Assembly (NCBI GenBank): GCA_035578905.1
Contig: JAQJVL010000001.1
Span: 7,574,570 to 7,638,569, forward strand
Source: Stictocephala bisonia
Lineage: Eukaryota; Arthropoda; Insecta; Hemiptera; Membracidae
Direction: 5' to 3'
Length of the DNA: 64,000 nucleotides
The notes beneath the pieces were generated by a model that was given only the letters and a program-made list of their open reading frames with translations, was not told the origin of the DNA and made no database searches. Below, piece after piece: positions 12,383 through 22,892 of the stretch (positions are counted from its first letter, which is position 1; each line of letters begins with the position of its first letter). The translations under genes were made by a program, and so were the position numbers.

Positions 12383-12825
12383 GCTAGGAACTACCAAGTA
12401 GGACTGCTTCGGGACCACAAAGAAGGACTGCCTCGGGACCACCAAGTAGGACTGCCTCGGGACCACCAAGTAAGACTGCCTTGGGTTCACCAAGTAGGAT
12501 TGCCTCGGGTCAACCAAGTAGGACTGCCTCGGGACCACCAAGTAGGACTGCCTCGGGACCACCAAGTAGGACTGCCTCGGGACCACAAAGTAGGACTGCC
12601 TCGGGACCACCAAGTAGGACTGGCTCGGGACCACAAAGTAGGACTGCTTCTGGTCCACAAAGTAGGACTGCCTCGGGACCACCAAGTAGGACTGCCTCGG
12701 GTCCACCAAGTAGGACTGCCTCGGGACCACCAAGTAAGACTGCCTTGTGTTCACCAAGTAGGATTACCTCGGGTCCACCAAGTAGGACTACCTCGCGACC
12801 ACCAAGTAGGACCGCCTCAGGTTAA
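12383..12825. repeat. 24-bp minisatellite, about 18 units
   Basis: The unit is AAGTAGGACTGCCTCGGGACCACC with CCACAA and TCCACC variants. The GC content is well above the flanks. As 24 is divisible by 3, open frames of 110-125 codons exist on both strands. On plus, one reads as an 8-residue period SGPPSRTA. The frame is on the same strand as the candidate gene downstream, so a coding origin is not excluded, but no start context or splice sites support it. Confidence 0.93.
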
Positions 12826-13050
12826 ATCACTGGGTTTCTCATTAGCAACAGTCATTGTGATTAATCGGTAGAGAGGACGAAATAGTCCTAACTTCCCTAT
12901 ATTAATAAAGGATTTTTTACTTAATTTCAAAAAACGTTATATGAAATAAACGTCTTGTATCAGTCTGCTACCCATTTAAAGCTGTAAACTTTTGAAATTA
13001 ATTTTCTGGAACCTCAACTATGGCAGCTTTTGTATATACATAAACATTTA

Positions 13051-13499
13051 TACAAAGGTGGAAAGAAAATATAGAAACGCTTTCACAACTGTTGTATGAC
13101 TTCACTTGTAAAAGTGAAATCGTGTACATCATCATGGTTATAAAGAACACAATTGACGCCATTAGCAACATTTCAACTTTTCAGGGGGGACGGCTCACGA
13201 GGAGTTGAATGAAATCTTCGACGTGAGCCTAAGTCGAGTTTGGTATAAAATAAAAGGTATATTCAAGAGAAATTAATTGCCGCAAACCGGACTTCGAAAG
13301 GTCCAGAGTAGCGGTCATTTAAATTTCAAAGTAACTAATTTAAACAATATTATTTTCCGATATTTAACGGTTTCAAGTAAATTATTCTGATAAAAAATTA
13401 TGCTTTTTGGAACACATTATTACAAAAAATGAAATTATCAAATTATCTAGGAAAAATAACGTTGTTGTGAAAGCGTTTCCATATTTTTTCCACCCTGTA
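13051..13499. mobile_element. Short TIR DNA element (MITE), copy 1
   Basis: The left end TACAAAGGTGGAAAGAAAAT continues to GAAACGCTTTCACAAC. The right end GTGAAAGCGTTTCCATATT continues to TTTCCACCCTGTA. These form inverted repeats of about 35 bp with TA at both outer edges, as in Tc1/mariner-like MITEs. A second copy lies at 37387-37846 in the same orientation. Both copies share internal TTTCAACTTTTCAGGGGG-like and CGAGGAGTTGAA segments. No transposase remains. Confidence 0.82.
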
Positions 13500-13551
13500 T
13501 ATTATTCCTCTTTCTCATATTATGAAGTGTGTATTATACTAAAATTTAAAT

Positions 13552-13578
13552 GATATATATATATATATATATATATAT
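13552..13578. repeat. (AT)n microsatellite
   Basis: An uninterrupted AT dinucleotide run of about 26 bases. Confidence 0.95.
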
Positions 13579-14596
13579 GCAGTCAAATTATATTTACGGT
13601 AATAAATAATATGAATTTGGTTTTAAAATAGATTTTTAAATTAAAATATGATGACATATCGTACAATAAGAGATTCTTGTATGCGACTGTTAATTTAATC
13701 AGCGATTCTTTGTCCCAACTATTCTTATCAACTATTATTATTCAAAACGAGAGGGGGTGTTTTCACTGTAAAAAATTAGTATTATTATTCAGTTCCGAAG
13801 AAAATAGTGCCATTAAAAACTAGCTTTCCATTTCAAATGTGTAAAATTTTACTTTTTTGATTCCCTCAACATTTTAACGTTGGGAATTATTGTATTGACA
13901 CTCATTTTGCAAGATCAAAATACATTTTAAAACTAGCAAATAAGTTTAAATCTTATCTGGGGCACATATTTCGGATCTTTTCCGTTAATTCACTACCTTA
14001 ACCAAAACTTAGGTTAACCTAACATAACATAACGTAACTAAACCTAACATAACCTAAACAAACGTAACAACCTAACCTAAGTGGTGGTAGTGAATAACGG
14101 AATAGGTAACATTATAGTAATTTTTAAACGCTAACAAACAATAAATTTCGTTAACTATACAGTAGATTTAATTGAAAAATGCAATTGCATGCATCAGTAT
14201 AGTAGTGGGGTTCTGAGGCGCTCCTAGTATGAGTTTTCACCCTATGTACGAGCAGCGTACGTGCATGGTTTTCGGTACCCTCCAAGGAACACCCGCTAAA
14301 CTTTAAAGGCCCGCCCGCCCACCAATTATCATCATCCCATCCCCACTCCTAGAAGTGGAAGGTTGTGATTGGTATTTTATTTTACTATCGTGGTTATCAT
14401 TTTACTATTTATGAGCGTCGTGTGCCTCACCCAAGCATAGGTTTTGTCAAACCTCCTAAGAGGATTATGTTCAGTGAGTTTAAATCCAATATATATATAT
14501 ATTGGAATCACTCTCAAAATGTTGTGTGACACCACAGAGAAGAAAGAAACAGAGGTCTCTCTCTTATGACCTCAGCAAACGTCTCAGTGGCTGTTA
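13579..14596. other. Unique/intergenic sequence with small low-complexity patches
   Basis: 13990-14085 is a degenerate AACCTAACATAACG-type low-complexity stretch. 14485-14506 is a perfect 22-bp palindrome, TCCAA on the left and TTGGA on the right of an AT run. A locally GC-rich stretch lies at 14210-14360. No exon is supported. Confidence 0.45.
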
Positions 14597-15650
14597 TACA
14601 GGATGTCCCAAAAGTAAAGTGCCAAACTTCAGGAAATGGCTATATAGGTCAAAATAGAAAATCTATAATCATTTTTTCCCCACAAAAAACGCTTCATTTA
14701 CGAGATATCCGCCATTTCGTTTTTTTCACAAAAGAATTGTTATTTCCGAGTTGGCTCAATCGATCTTTATGAAACTCGCTATGCCTATTAATATAATAGA
14801 GACCAATTATAGAAAAAAAATCAACATGATCCAATACAATATTTCAAAATGGCGGCCATGTTAAATTTTTAAACGGAAATTGTGGGAAAACGGCAAAAAA
14901 TGCAAAAAAAAATACTAAGTACATGTTTTTGAAAGATAATTTTATTGCCAATTTGTCAGTATTAAAAAAGTTAGAATCGGACAAAAAATAACCGTGACAT
15001 ATTGACATTTGTGTTGAGAGGCAGCAAAAAAGCATCTTGTATCAATACAATATGTCTTGGTTATTGTTTTCCGATTCTAACTTTTTTTAATACTAGTAGA
15101 TTGGTGATAAAATTATCACCGAAAAAAAGAAAAAAAACATGTACTTAGTACTTTTTTTGTATTTTGCCGTGTTCCCGCAATTACCGTTTAAACATTTAAA
15201 ATTGTGGTATTTTAAATTGGATCAAATAGATTTTTTCTATAATAGTTCTCTATTATCTTAACATACATAATGAGTTTCATAAAGATCAGTTGAGCCAACT
15301 CGGGAATAAAAATTCTTTTATGAAAAAAACGAAATAGCGGATATCTGGGAGACCAGATGACTGACAACCGGCGCCGGAAGTGGGAATTAGGCATGAATGA
15401 ATGTGTGACTGAAAATTATGTATGTTTGAATGAGGTTTCAATGTGGTATGAATGTACTAATTTGAATATTTGTAATATGACGATTGCTATACATTTTATA
15501 ATGTCTTGGCAAAATAAACTTGATTTGATTTGATCTGAGATCAAATCAAATTCGAAGCGTTTTTTGGAAAACAATTATTCTAGATTTTCTCTTTATTTTG
15601 ACCTATATAACCGTTTCCCGAAGTTTGGCACTTTACTTTTGGGACACTAT
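14597..15650. mobile_element. Fold-back TIR element interrupted by a LINE tail
   Basis: The left end TACAGGATGTCCCAAAAGTA mirrors the right end TACTTTTGGGACACTATA. The arms continue for several hundred bases: the left CGCCATTTCGTTTTTTTCA and GAGTTGGCTCAATCGATC are mirrored at about 15280-15345. Much of the element can therefore fold into one long hairpin. The right arm is broken by an unrelated insert at about 15346-15552. The GG-TGTCCCAAAAGT terminus is shared with the element at 22893-24920. No transposase frame is recognised. Confidence 0.82.
15346..15552 (+). mobile_element. LINE 3' end nested in the fold-back element
   Basis: This insert interrupts the right arm of the fold-back element. 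It ends with AAATAAACTTGATTTGATTT, a short tandem TTGAT tail of the kind found at the 3' ends of insect I/Jockey-type non-LTR elements. Upstream are repeated ATGAATGAATG and TGAATG-like stretches and no coding sequence, so only the 3' untranslated end inserted, as in 5'-truncated copies. Confidence 0.55.
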
Positions 15651-15961
15651 ATGTAGATTGCACCTAATGTACATATTTACACATCTATAGTAATAATTAC
15701 TTCGTCTATCTTTCAGGATTTAGGGGTACAAATGAGGGGGGTGGGTGGTTGACAAGATGCTGGCTCTACCATCGCTTGGCAATCTGTTCAAATAATAATT
15801 CGAAACTCTTACTCAACACTAATTTAGTCGATGTGACCTCTGTTTCTTTCTTAAATTGTTGAGACTGGACCTCGTTTATTTTTTATTTTTATTTGTTGTA
15901 ATTGATACACCGATTAATGATTATTTGTGAGTTTAATGGATTTGTTGTTTATCTGTTACAG
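15651..15961. other. Sequence upstream of the first candidate exon
   Basis: An 18-bp GACCTCTGTTTCTTTCTT at 15835-15852 is the exact inverse of AAGAAAGAAACAGAGGTC at 14540-14557. The last 30 bases are pyrimidine-rich and end in the acceptor TCTGTTACAG. Confidence 0.5.
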
Positions 15962-16013
15962 TCCACCACAGAAACCGTCTGCTCAGCCGACACCACGGTC
16001 AGCAGCCCAACTG
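15962..16013 (+). CDS. Candidate internal exon A of an unrecognised Pro/Gln-rich protein gene
   Basis: The 52-nt exon is preceded by TTGTTTATCTGTTACAG and followed by the strong donor CTG|GTGAGT. One frame reads PPQKPSAQPTPRSAAQL after one base that completes an upstream codon. It ends in phase 0, which is exactly the phase needed by exon B (26606). The composition is Pro/Gln/Ala-rich, typical of a disordered linker. A second frame, joining straight to exon C, is also open (STTETVCSADTTVSSPT). The product family is not recognised. Upstream exons are not found in the window. The call rests on splice sites and phase agreement only, without any homology. Confidence 0.5.
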
Positions 16014-16221
16014 GTGAGTTTTTGCACTGTTGGATTCCTTAATTATAGTTTTGTATTAATTGGGAATAGACAAATTTAAATATCGTATGGTGTTTAGTAG
16101 GGAGAGATGCTTAATTACGACTCTGTTCCTCCCGCCTGCTTAGACGAGCTCATTTTTGTTTTGTACGCTCTTTGGATCAACGGCTTAACATTACTTCCGA
16201 ACGACAATAGCGACACAAGGG

Positions 16222-16995
16222 TACGGATGGCAACGATATATCGGAATGATCGATAAATATGTGTCGATATATCGATATATTAGTATCGATGTTTTCTTTC
16301 GATAATATAGGACATATCGATAAGTTGGTCCGATGTATCATATCACTATACAATGACGTTATTCTCTCTCCTCAAAATCATAGATTCGAAAAAAACAAAT
16401 TTAAATTGCCTCTTTTGGGTACTAAACATGCATTTAAATTATAAAGTAACTTTATTTAGTTTTTTTTTTTTTTTTTTTTTTCGTGAGGTTAACGCACTAA
16501 AGTGTAATTTATTGTAGATCAGTGGGTGGAACAGTTAAATGAAGTTGTGTGTGAGTTGACAAAGCTGACTCTAAGATGCCTAATTTAAATGCTTAGTTAA
16601 TTAATTTGTAGTGTTTATAAGAAGCCTAAAGGCATTTTTAAATGTGAAAATCAAAAATAACAATCTTATCACATTTTTATTTTATAATTAACATAATAAG
16701 GTATAGTTATTCTTATTTTGAATTTTTTAAATTCAGTATCACAGACCACAATTTATTTCGTGTCGAGAATTAATTGTATTTACTTTTTTCATTCACTATG
16801 CTATTCTAAATAGTGACATCAAAACATGAGCATTTTTGCTCATGCCATGAGTGAATTCATAATTTTAAACAAATAAATCATTTACAATTCAATATATAGG
16901 TTACCCGATATATCGATATTTTTCTTTCGATATCATCGTTAGATCGATATTTGGTTTGCGATATATCGTTAATTTGAAAATATTTGCCATCCCTA
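16222..16995. mobile_element. hAT-like MITE with 8-bp target duplication
   Basis: The left end TACGGATGGCAACGATATAT mirrors the right end GCCATCCCTA, whose inverse is TAGGGATGGC. Flanking 8-mers CACAAGGG (16214-16221) and TACAAGGG (16996-17003) match at 7 of 8 bases. An 8-bp duplication and TAGGGATGGCAA-type ends are characteristic of the hAT superfamily. The subterminal regions are full of CGATATATCG motifs, probably transposase binding repeats. The interior holds a poly-T run of about 22 bases at 16460 and no transposase. Confidence 0.78.
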
Positions 16996-17009
16996 TACAA
17001 GGGTAAAAT

Positions 17010-17095
17010 TTGTTATAGCCACACCGGGAATCGATCCCGAACCATCTGCTAAGCAATCTACCGCCTTAGCCCCTTATCTACGGCCACTCCAATTG
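17010..17095 (-). mobile_element. tRNA-like SINE head fragment
   Basis: Read on minus, GATAAGGGGCTAAGGCGGTA resembles an A box and GGATCGATTCCCGG a B box, ending in GTGTGGCT. It abuts the target duplication of the hAT-like MITE. No intact cloverleaf is seen, so I call a SINE relic and not a tRNA gene. Confidence 0.4.
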
Positions 17096-18474
17096 GAATG
17101 CCCATTCATTTAAAAACTCATTTAACATGAAAACTAAAGCTCATTCTTACATTCACTTATCATTTACATGAAGTAGTGAAAAAACCCCACTTAATTTATA
17201 AAAAGGTGTAAAAATGAATAACTAGTAATAACTAGGAAGTAATATTTTATTACCCCTTTTTGTATTAATTCTCATTTTATCGTAATTTTAGTATGAATAT
17301 TGGGTTTAGGGGCGAATAAATCAGTGTTTGTACACTCATTTCAATACATTGTACCAAAGTGTTTCAACCGCCTGCCAATTAATATTAAGGCAGTCAGACT
17401 TCAGAAAGACCGTACTGGTAGCTTAAGTACCTATATTTTAAGATTGGTAATAGATAGGGTAATTTTTCTTTTAATTAATTTTTTTTTTTTTTTTTTTTTT
17501 TTGCTCCTAAACTAGTTCCGTACATGAGTTTTTTTTTTTATTTTTTTTAACTATGCTTAACTGAACAACTACACATTTTTTTAAATTGTATTTTTTACTA
17601 ATTTGACAAAATTTTTACTCGTACTTAAGAGATATTCATAAATCCCCACATAAGGAACTAGATAATACTGTATAAAATATTGGGTAAAAATTAACCAATT
17701 AAAAAGCATAACCAAAGATTATAGATATATTAGAATTACCAAATTATAAACTCTATTTCTATAATCCTTGGCACTAGTAATGGGGGTGGTGAAGACGCAA
17801 CGGTGCCGGGCAGGTCACTTACGGCTGTGTAGAACTGGAACATGCGTTCTAATGAGCGCGCGCACGACGGAGCCTGGCTGGTAGCAGTGAGCTAAGCTCA
17901 AAGCGAGAGGAATTGCCAGGTCGATTGTTACATAGCAGTAAGCGGAGATGGTTCAACGCGCGCATGCGCATTTCGTTAGTTTATTACAGTCACTCAGTGG
18001 ATCCTTTTCAACACGTTTTCGTTGGGACTATCAATCCGTCCGAAGACCGTGATCTACCCATCAAATGACAATGAGGGATTCCATTGTGACGAGAAGTACA
18101 CACATTACAATTTGATAACTTTTAATTAAAGAGGGTTTTATGATACAATTTGAAAACAATTTCAAGTAACATTTATTAAAGTTTCTATAATTTTTTTGTA
18201 ATAAAGTGAATATTGCAATGAATAGAATTACAATAGAAGTTACATTTATGCTATATGTTACAATGCTCAGAGACTGATAGGCCTAACGTTAAGATTGAAA
18301 AAAAGTATACAATTTTTCTTTTATTGCAAAAGCAGACATTAAATAAAAATATTTTAAATTATTCTTACTTTGCCGAATATATTCTGTTATTACAAATAAA
18401 TACAAAAACTTTATGTTTTATATGACAGTAAAAAACAAAGAATATATTTTTAATGTATGTCAAATACACATTGT
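17096..18474. other. Intronic sequence with a possible LINE tail and a GC-rich patch
   Basis: At 17300-17465 (plus) a frame containing PKCFNRLPINIKAVRLQKDR resembles the extreme C-terminus of non-LTR polyproteins, which often carry a phrase like FFN-LP--I, followed by a poly-T run. This is weak. 17790-18060 is much more GC-rich than its surroundings (GAGCGCGCGCACGACGG, ACGCGCGCATGCGCAT) and could be a retroelement 5' end or a regulatory patch. The remainder is AT-rich intron if exons A and B are real. Confidence 0.35.
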
Positions 18475-18802
18475 AAATTTGGAACACATACTGATTCATA
18501 CATAGTGATGTACTAAATTTGGAACACATACTGATCTATACATAGTGATGTACTAAATTTGGAACACATACTGATCTATACATAGTGATGTACTAAATTT
18601 GGAACACATACTGATTCATACATAGTGATGTACTAAATTTGGAACACATACTGATTCATATATAGTGATGTACTAAATTTGGAACACATACTGATTCATA
18701 CATAGTGATGTTCTAAATTTGGAACACATACTGATCTATACATAGTGATGTACTAAATTTGGAACACATACTGATTCATACATAGTGATGTACTAAATTT
18801 GG
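18475..18802. repeat. 40-bp minisatellite, 8 units
   Basis: The unit is TGATGTACTAAATTTGGAAC followed by ACATACTGATTCATACATAG, with a TTCATA/TCTATA variant. The array joins directly to the broken 3' end of the PIF/Harbinger pseudogene at about 18803, sharing TACTAAATTTGGAA at the junction. Confidence 0.95.
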
Positions 18803-19255
18803 AATATAAAATGCCGAATGCACATTTAATTGATTTTCTTGTTCTTGAGTGACGTTCATTATACATTTCTTCATTAGGAAAGATATTGAAAGAGTCCTTG
18901 TCAGTAGGAACTGTCATGTGGAGCGGTTGTAAAATATCCCACAACACTTCGACTGTTTCCTTTATAATTTTACCTCCTGTCGACGCTCCCGATCTGAAAG
19001 CAAAGAAAAGTGATGCACCAGTTGCTAAATATCGGAGCGCAAGTACTATCCTATCTGCTTGCGTTATTGGATCTTTGTGCCAATTTATCGTAATTTTTTT
19101 TAGAGCGTACAGGGGACTTAGGTTAGGTTGGGATAGAATCCTTTTGCTGTCTAGGAGAAACTAGTTTTTTAATGTAGCCGAATTTATTTTCGTTCGTTCT
19201 GACGTACTGAAAAAAAACTGACAGCAGAGTTTTCTAAAAGAAAAGACTCTTCATC
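18803..19255 (-). pseudogene. PIF/Harbinger transposase relic, internally deleted
   Basis: On minus, from about 19090 downward, the translation reads TQADRIVLALRYLATGAS and FRSGASTGGKIIKETVEV, then LWDILQPLHMTVPT. This closely resembles the helix-turn-helix region before the DDE nuclease of PIF/Harbinger (HARBI1-like) transposases, where RYLATG and the GAST-G-I-KET-E-W pattern are typical. It then jumps to MYNERHSRTRKSIKCAFGIL, the motif near the C-terminus of the same family. The catalytic DDE core between them is missing. About four residues after GAS and part of the N-terminal region are also lost or disrupted. It cannot encode an active transposase. It lies antisense within the putative intron A-B. 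Confidence 0.75.
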
Positions 19256-19339
19256 AATGGAACACGTCATCAAGATGACAAGGGCGACAGGTGACTGACT
19301 GAGCGTTGTTGTATAAGTCCAACTTCCCACCAGGTAACC

Positions 19340-19575
19340 CGCTAGGCTACCAGCGGGTATGCGAGTAGGCTGCGTCGTTTTTACCCTAAACCCCAGGACT
19401 CTATGACTGGGATATAGCTAGCGCCGGTTCGATTCCAGTCTTAACAGTTAGTTTTTATCAGTAATATTCACCTTGTATTGTACTGGTTTTCCTCCTTGCT
19501 CTGTCTGATGTTCCCCGCACAGATCAATAGTCTAGAAAGGGTAGAGTAAGATCGGTCTCTCCTTAAAAAAACGTT
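19340..19575 (+). mobile_element. SINE with tRNA-like promoter, copy 1
   Basis: The B box reads CGGTTCGATTCCAGTC. The downstream body (TTATCAGTAATATTCACCTT, TGTACTGGTTTTCC, TGCTCTGTCTGATGTTCCCC, AGATCAATAGTCTAGAAA, GGGTAGAGTAAG) is shared with copies at 38828 and 42322. The A-box half is more diverged here than in the other two copies. Confidence 0.7.
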
Positions 19576-19905
19576 TGTTTAATATTATTTGCAACAAAAC
19601 ATTTACTTGGCTTTCAACTCAACAGGATATTAATTATTTAAATTATATTATCGTATGAATCAGAATAATTGAGGAAAAAAGTTTTATTTTGATTTTTACT
19701 TTTAAAATAATGTATAATATAATGACAATATTTGATTAATTATTTGAACAATGTATTCTTCCCATTCATTCTTCATCTTCTTACAAGTTTTAATTTGTGA
19801 TGTTGGACTCACTTTAGTTAACTTTGTTAAAGCCAATAGCAAGCATTGGTGTTTATAATCATTTATATTTTGTAATCTTAGTTTTATTGCGTGATGTTTA
19901 GTCGT
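19576..19905. other. AT-rich intronic spacer
   Basis: Nothing recognisable between the SINE and the next minisatellite. Confidence 0.4.
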
Positions 19906-20200
19906 AATGTAGCTTTGTAGACGCTGCAGGTGACGAACTGTTATTTTCTTTTGATGTAGACGCTGCAGGTGACGGAACTGTTATTTTGTTTTCATGTAAA
20001 CGCTGCAGGTGACGAACCGTAATTTTGTTTTCATGTAGACGCTGTATGTGCCAAATTGTAATTTTGTTTTCATGTAGACGCTGCATGTGACGAACTGTTA
20101 TTCTGTTTTCATGTAGACGCTGCAGGTGACGAACTGTTATTTTGTTTTCATATAGACACTGCAGGTGACGAACAGTTATTTTGTTTTCATGTAGATTCTA
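19906..20200. repeat. About 39-40-bp minisatellite, 7 units
   Basis: The unit is TAGACGCTGCAGGTGACGAA followed by CTGTTATTTTGTTTTCATG. It contains the PstI-type palindrome CTGCAG. Single-base length changes alter the period between units, so open frames (13-residue period on minus) are interrupted. Confidence 0.92.
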
Positions 20201-21384
20201 GACTCTTTGTTTATTGTAACTGGCCACAACACTTGATATGTTGCCTGTAAATGTCTAACAATTATTAATGTTACAGCATTATCATAGGAAATAACATTAA
20301 TTTATTCATTGTTGTTAGCTTATTTAACTCTCATTATAATTATTAACCTCTGAATTTGATAACATTTTAATGAGAAGACCTTCAGAGTGCAAAATCTATC
20401 GCTGCTTAGGGATGCATAGAGATCTATATGTACAAGTAACGCCTAAACCAGGGAGTATAGAGAAAAACCAGAGATCCAATGGCAATATTTTTGGCGCTAG
20501 TTCAATCACATTTGTGTATTCCTTTAAATTTGAGTATTTTTATAAATTTTACTGTTAAATATGTGAAACTTTAATTGCGACTTTTTACAATTAAACTTGA
20601 AAAACTCTTTAATTGAAAGGACCTTTAATAATTGTACAGCGTTCATTATAGCTCATTATGACAATTAACACAAAATAAAGTTTAAATATAAAAGTCCAGG
20701 AAGACGTGGCAACAGCGCGAACAGTGACCTGGCCGGCCACGGGCTTCAGTTATGCTTCAGCGCACATTGATGTCTGTTTATTTATCAGGTGATATAAAAT
20801 CACAGGATATTATTATAATAGCCCAAAATATATTTCGCTATTTATAAGCAATATTGAAATGTTGTGTGATTAGCCTTCTGAGATTGCAAGGGTTTAAAAT
20901 AATAACAAGAAATGTTTTCGAAAGTAACATTTCAGGAACTACCCGTACGGTAAAAAGCTTTATGCTTAGAATGTTGAAATAGTCGAAATTGCAACAATCT
21001 AAGCTTAACAGTTTTTTGTACAACATTTTAAAGTGGAACCTTGTTTCAAAATTTCTAAAACTAAGTGTTTTTCTTTTTCACAAAACCACATTAAAAATTA
21101 TTTTTGGTTAAAATAAAAAAGTGCTACTTATATGAAATGAAATTTAAATTGTCTTTATCAGTGGTGAAGTTAGGACCCAAGTGGAAGTAGAGTTTTATGT
21201 GGTGAGACGCAGAATCAAACGAGCTAAAATTAGGATTTAATTTTTAGAAATTAAATTAATATTAGATTTATACCGAAGTTCAAACCCTAATAAATTGCAT
21301 TTTGAAACTGACAGTAGATCCTACGGGTGCTGCTATCGAGGTGTTGAGAAGTTGGCCCAGCCGGCTGACTCAGCCATCACCAAT
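20201..21384. other. AT-rich intronic sequence
   Basis: No supported exon, RNA or transposon end. A slightly GC-rich patch (GTGACCTGGCCGGCCACGGG) lies near 20725. Confidence 0.4.
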
Positions 21385-21985
21385 CTCACACGCCAGTTAC
21401 TGACACGCCAATTACTCACACGCCAGTAATTCGCTCACCAGTTACTACTCACACACTAGTTACTCGAACGCCAGTCTGTGATACATCAGTTACCCACACG
21501 CCAGTAATTCGCACACCAGTTACTCACATGCCAGTCACTAAAACACCAGTTACCTACATGCCTGTGATTTTCTCACCATTTACTCACACGCCAGTCACTA
21601 AGACACCAGCTACCCACACGAATGTAATTTGCTCACCAGGTACTACTCGCACACCAGTTACTCAAACGCCAGTCTCTTACACACCAGTTTCCTACACGCC
21701 TGTAATTCGCTCACCAGGTATTCGCAAACCAATTACTCACACGCCAGTCATTGACACACCAGTTACTACCCACATGCCTGTGATTCGCTCACCAGTTACT
21801 CGCACACCAGTTACTCACACGCCAGTCACTATAACACCAGTTACCCACGCCTGTAATTCACTCACCAGTTACTCACACGCCAATTACTCATACGCCTGTA
21901 ATTCGCTCACCAGTTACTCGCACACTAGTTACCCACACGCCTGTAATTCGCTCACCAGTTACTCACACGCCTGTAATTCACAGGC
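21385..21985. repeat. 15/30-bp degenerate minisatellite (CACACGCCAGTTACT)
   Basis: A short core ACTCACACGCCAGTTACTCA alternates with TGTAATTCGCTCACCAGTT. The period is irregular, about 15 bp organised in larger 30-60 bp groups. On plus it reads as repeated TPVTHTPV peptides over 161 codons, which I treat as repeat-derived. Confidence 0.88.
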
Positions 21986-22892
21986 CATTCACTCTATTGA
22001 CGCTCTCTATTGAGAATGCATTGAAACTGCACTCATAAAAACTTGTGTTTAATTCATCGTGCTCCTTTAGCGGATTAGGTGAAAGTTTTAGTGAAACATA
22101 TCGTAGAATCAAAGATGCATGTCTGATGAATATTATTTTATATTTAAAACAGAATGACATTTTTGTTTAGTTTGCTTATCTGTGTTTTTCGCTGAGCACA
22201 ATGGTTTACAAGACTCCAACTGAGACTTGTAATAAACTTTGCAACTTTGTAATATACTTCGTGCTAGGTGTTTGAAGTTTAAGGATGTTTAGATTCTCGA
22301 AGCAAAACCATCAAGAGTGGGTTGTTGGGTTTTTATAATTTAATAATTATAGCATTAAACTTCCGGTAATTATTAAGTTATAGATAAGTAATATTTGATA
22401 TTTAACGTAATTTTATATTTTTTTACAGTTCTGTCTGTTTTTATCTTTTACCTACAAATGGTAAAATAGTAATCCAGAACTAAGTGATTTGAAGTTCTGG
22501 CTTTTTATGACTTACATTACTCTAAACAACGTCATTCAATCAGCCAATCGTTTAAAACAAATTAGTCTTAATATTATTATTTTGTCTGCTTTCTATATCC
22601 TCCATGTTTTTACACTAACGTGAATCTTTAACATAAAAGAAAACCCTAAATGATTACTGAAGTAAAACCAATCTAACAATGTTAATGAAACTCCCTAAAT
22701 TCTACAATGAAATAAATCACACTTTACAGATATTTTTTAAAAGATACCACGTTTGTTCATGTAGATTCTAAAATGTTTGAAATAATACGGACAAGAAATT
22801 TCCAAACAGGAAGTTGCACAACTATTTACAAATCTTAAGTTCAATTCAAATAGTTAAACCCCTCGTTCCGAAAGATAATACTTTGGGTTTTA
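21986..22892. other. AT-rich intronic sequence
   Basis: No supported gene or repeat seen. Confidence 0.4.

Noticed and set aside
13990..14085. Insect telomere-like (CCTAA)n
   Set aside because: Only scattered CCTAAC words amid CATAAC and CGTAAC; no sustained TTAGG array.
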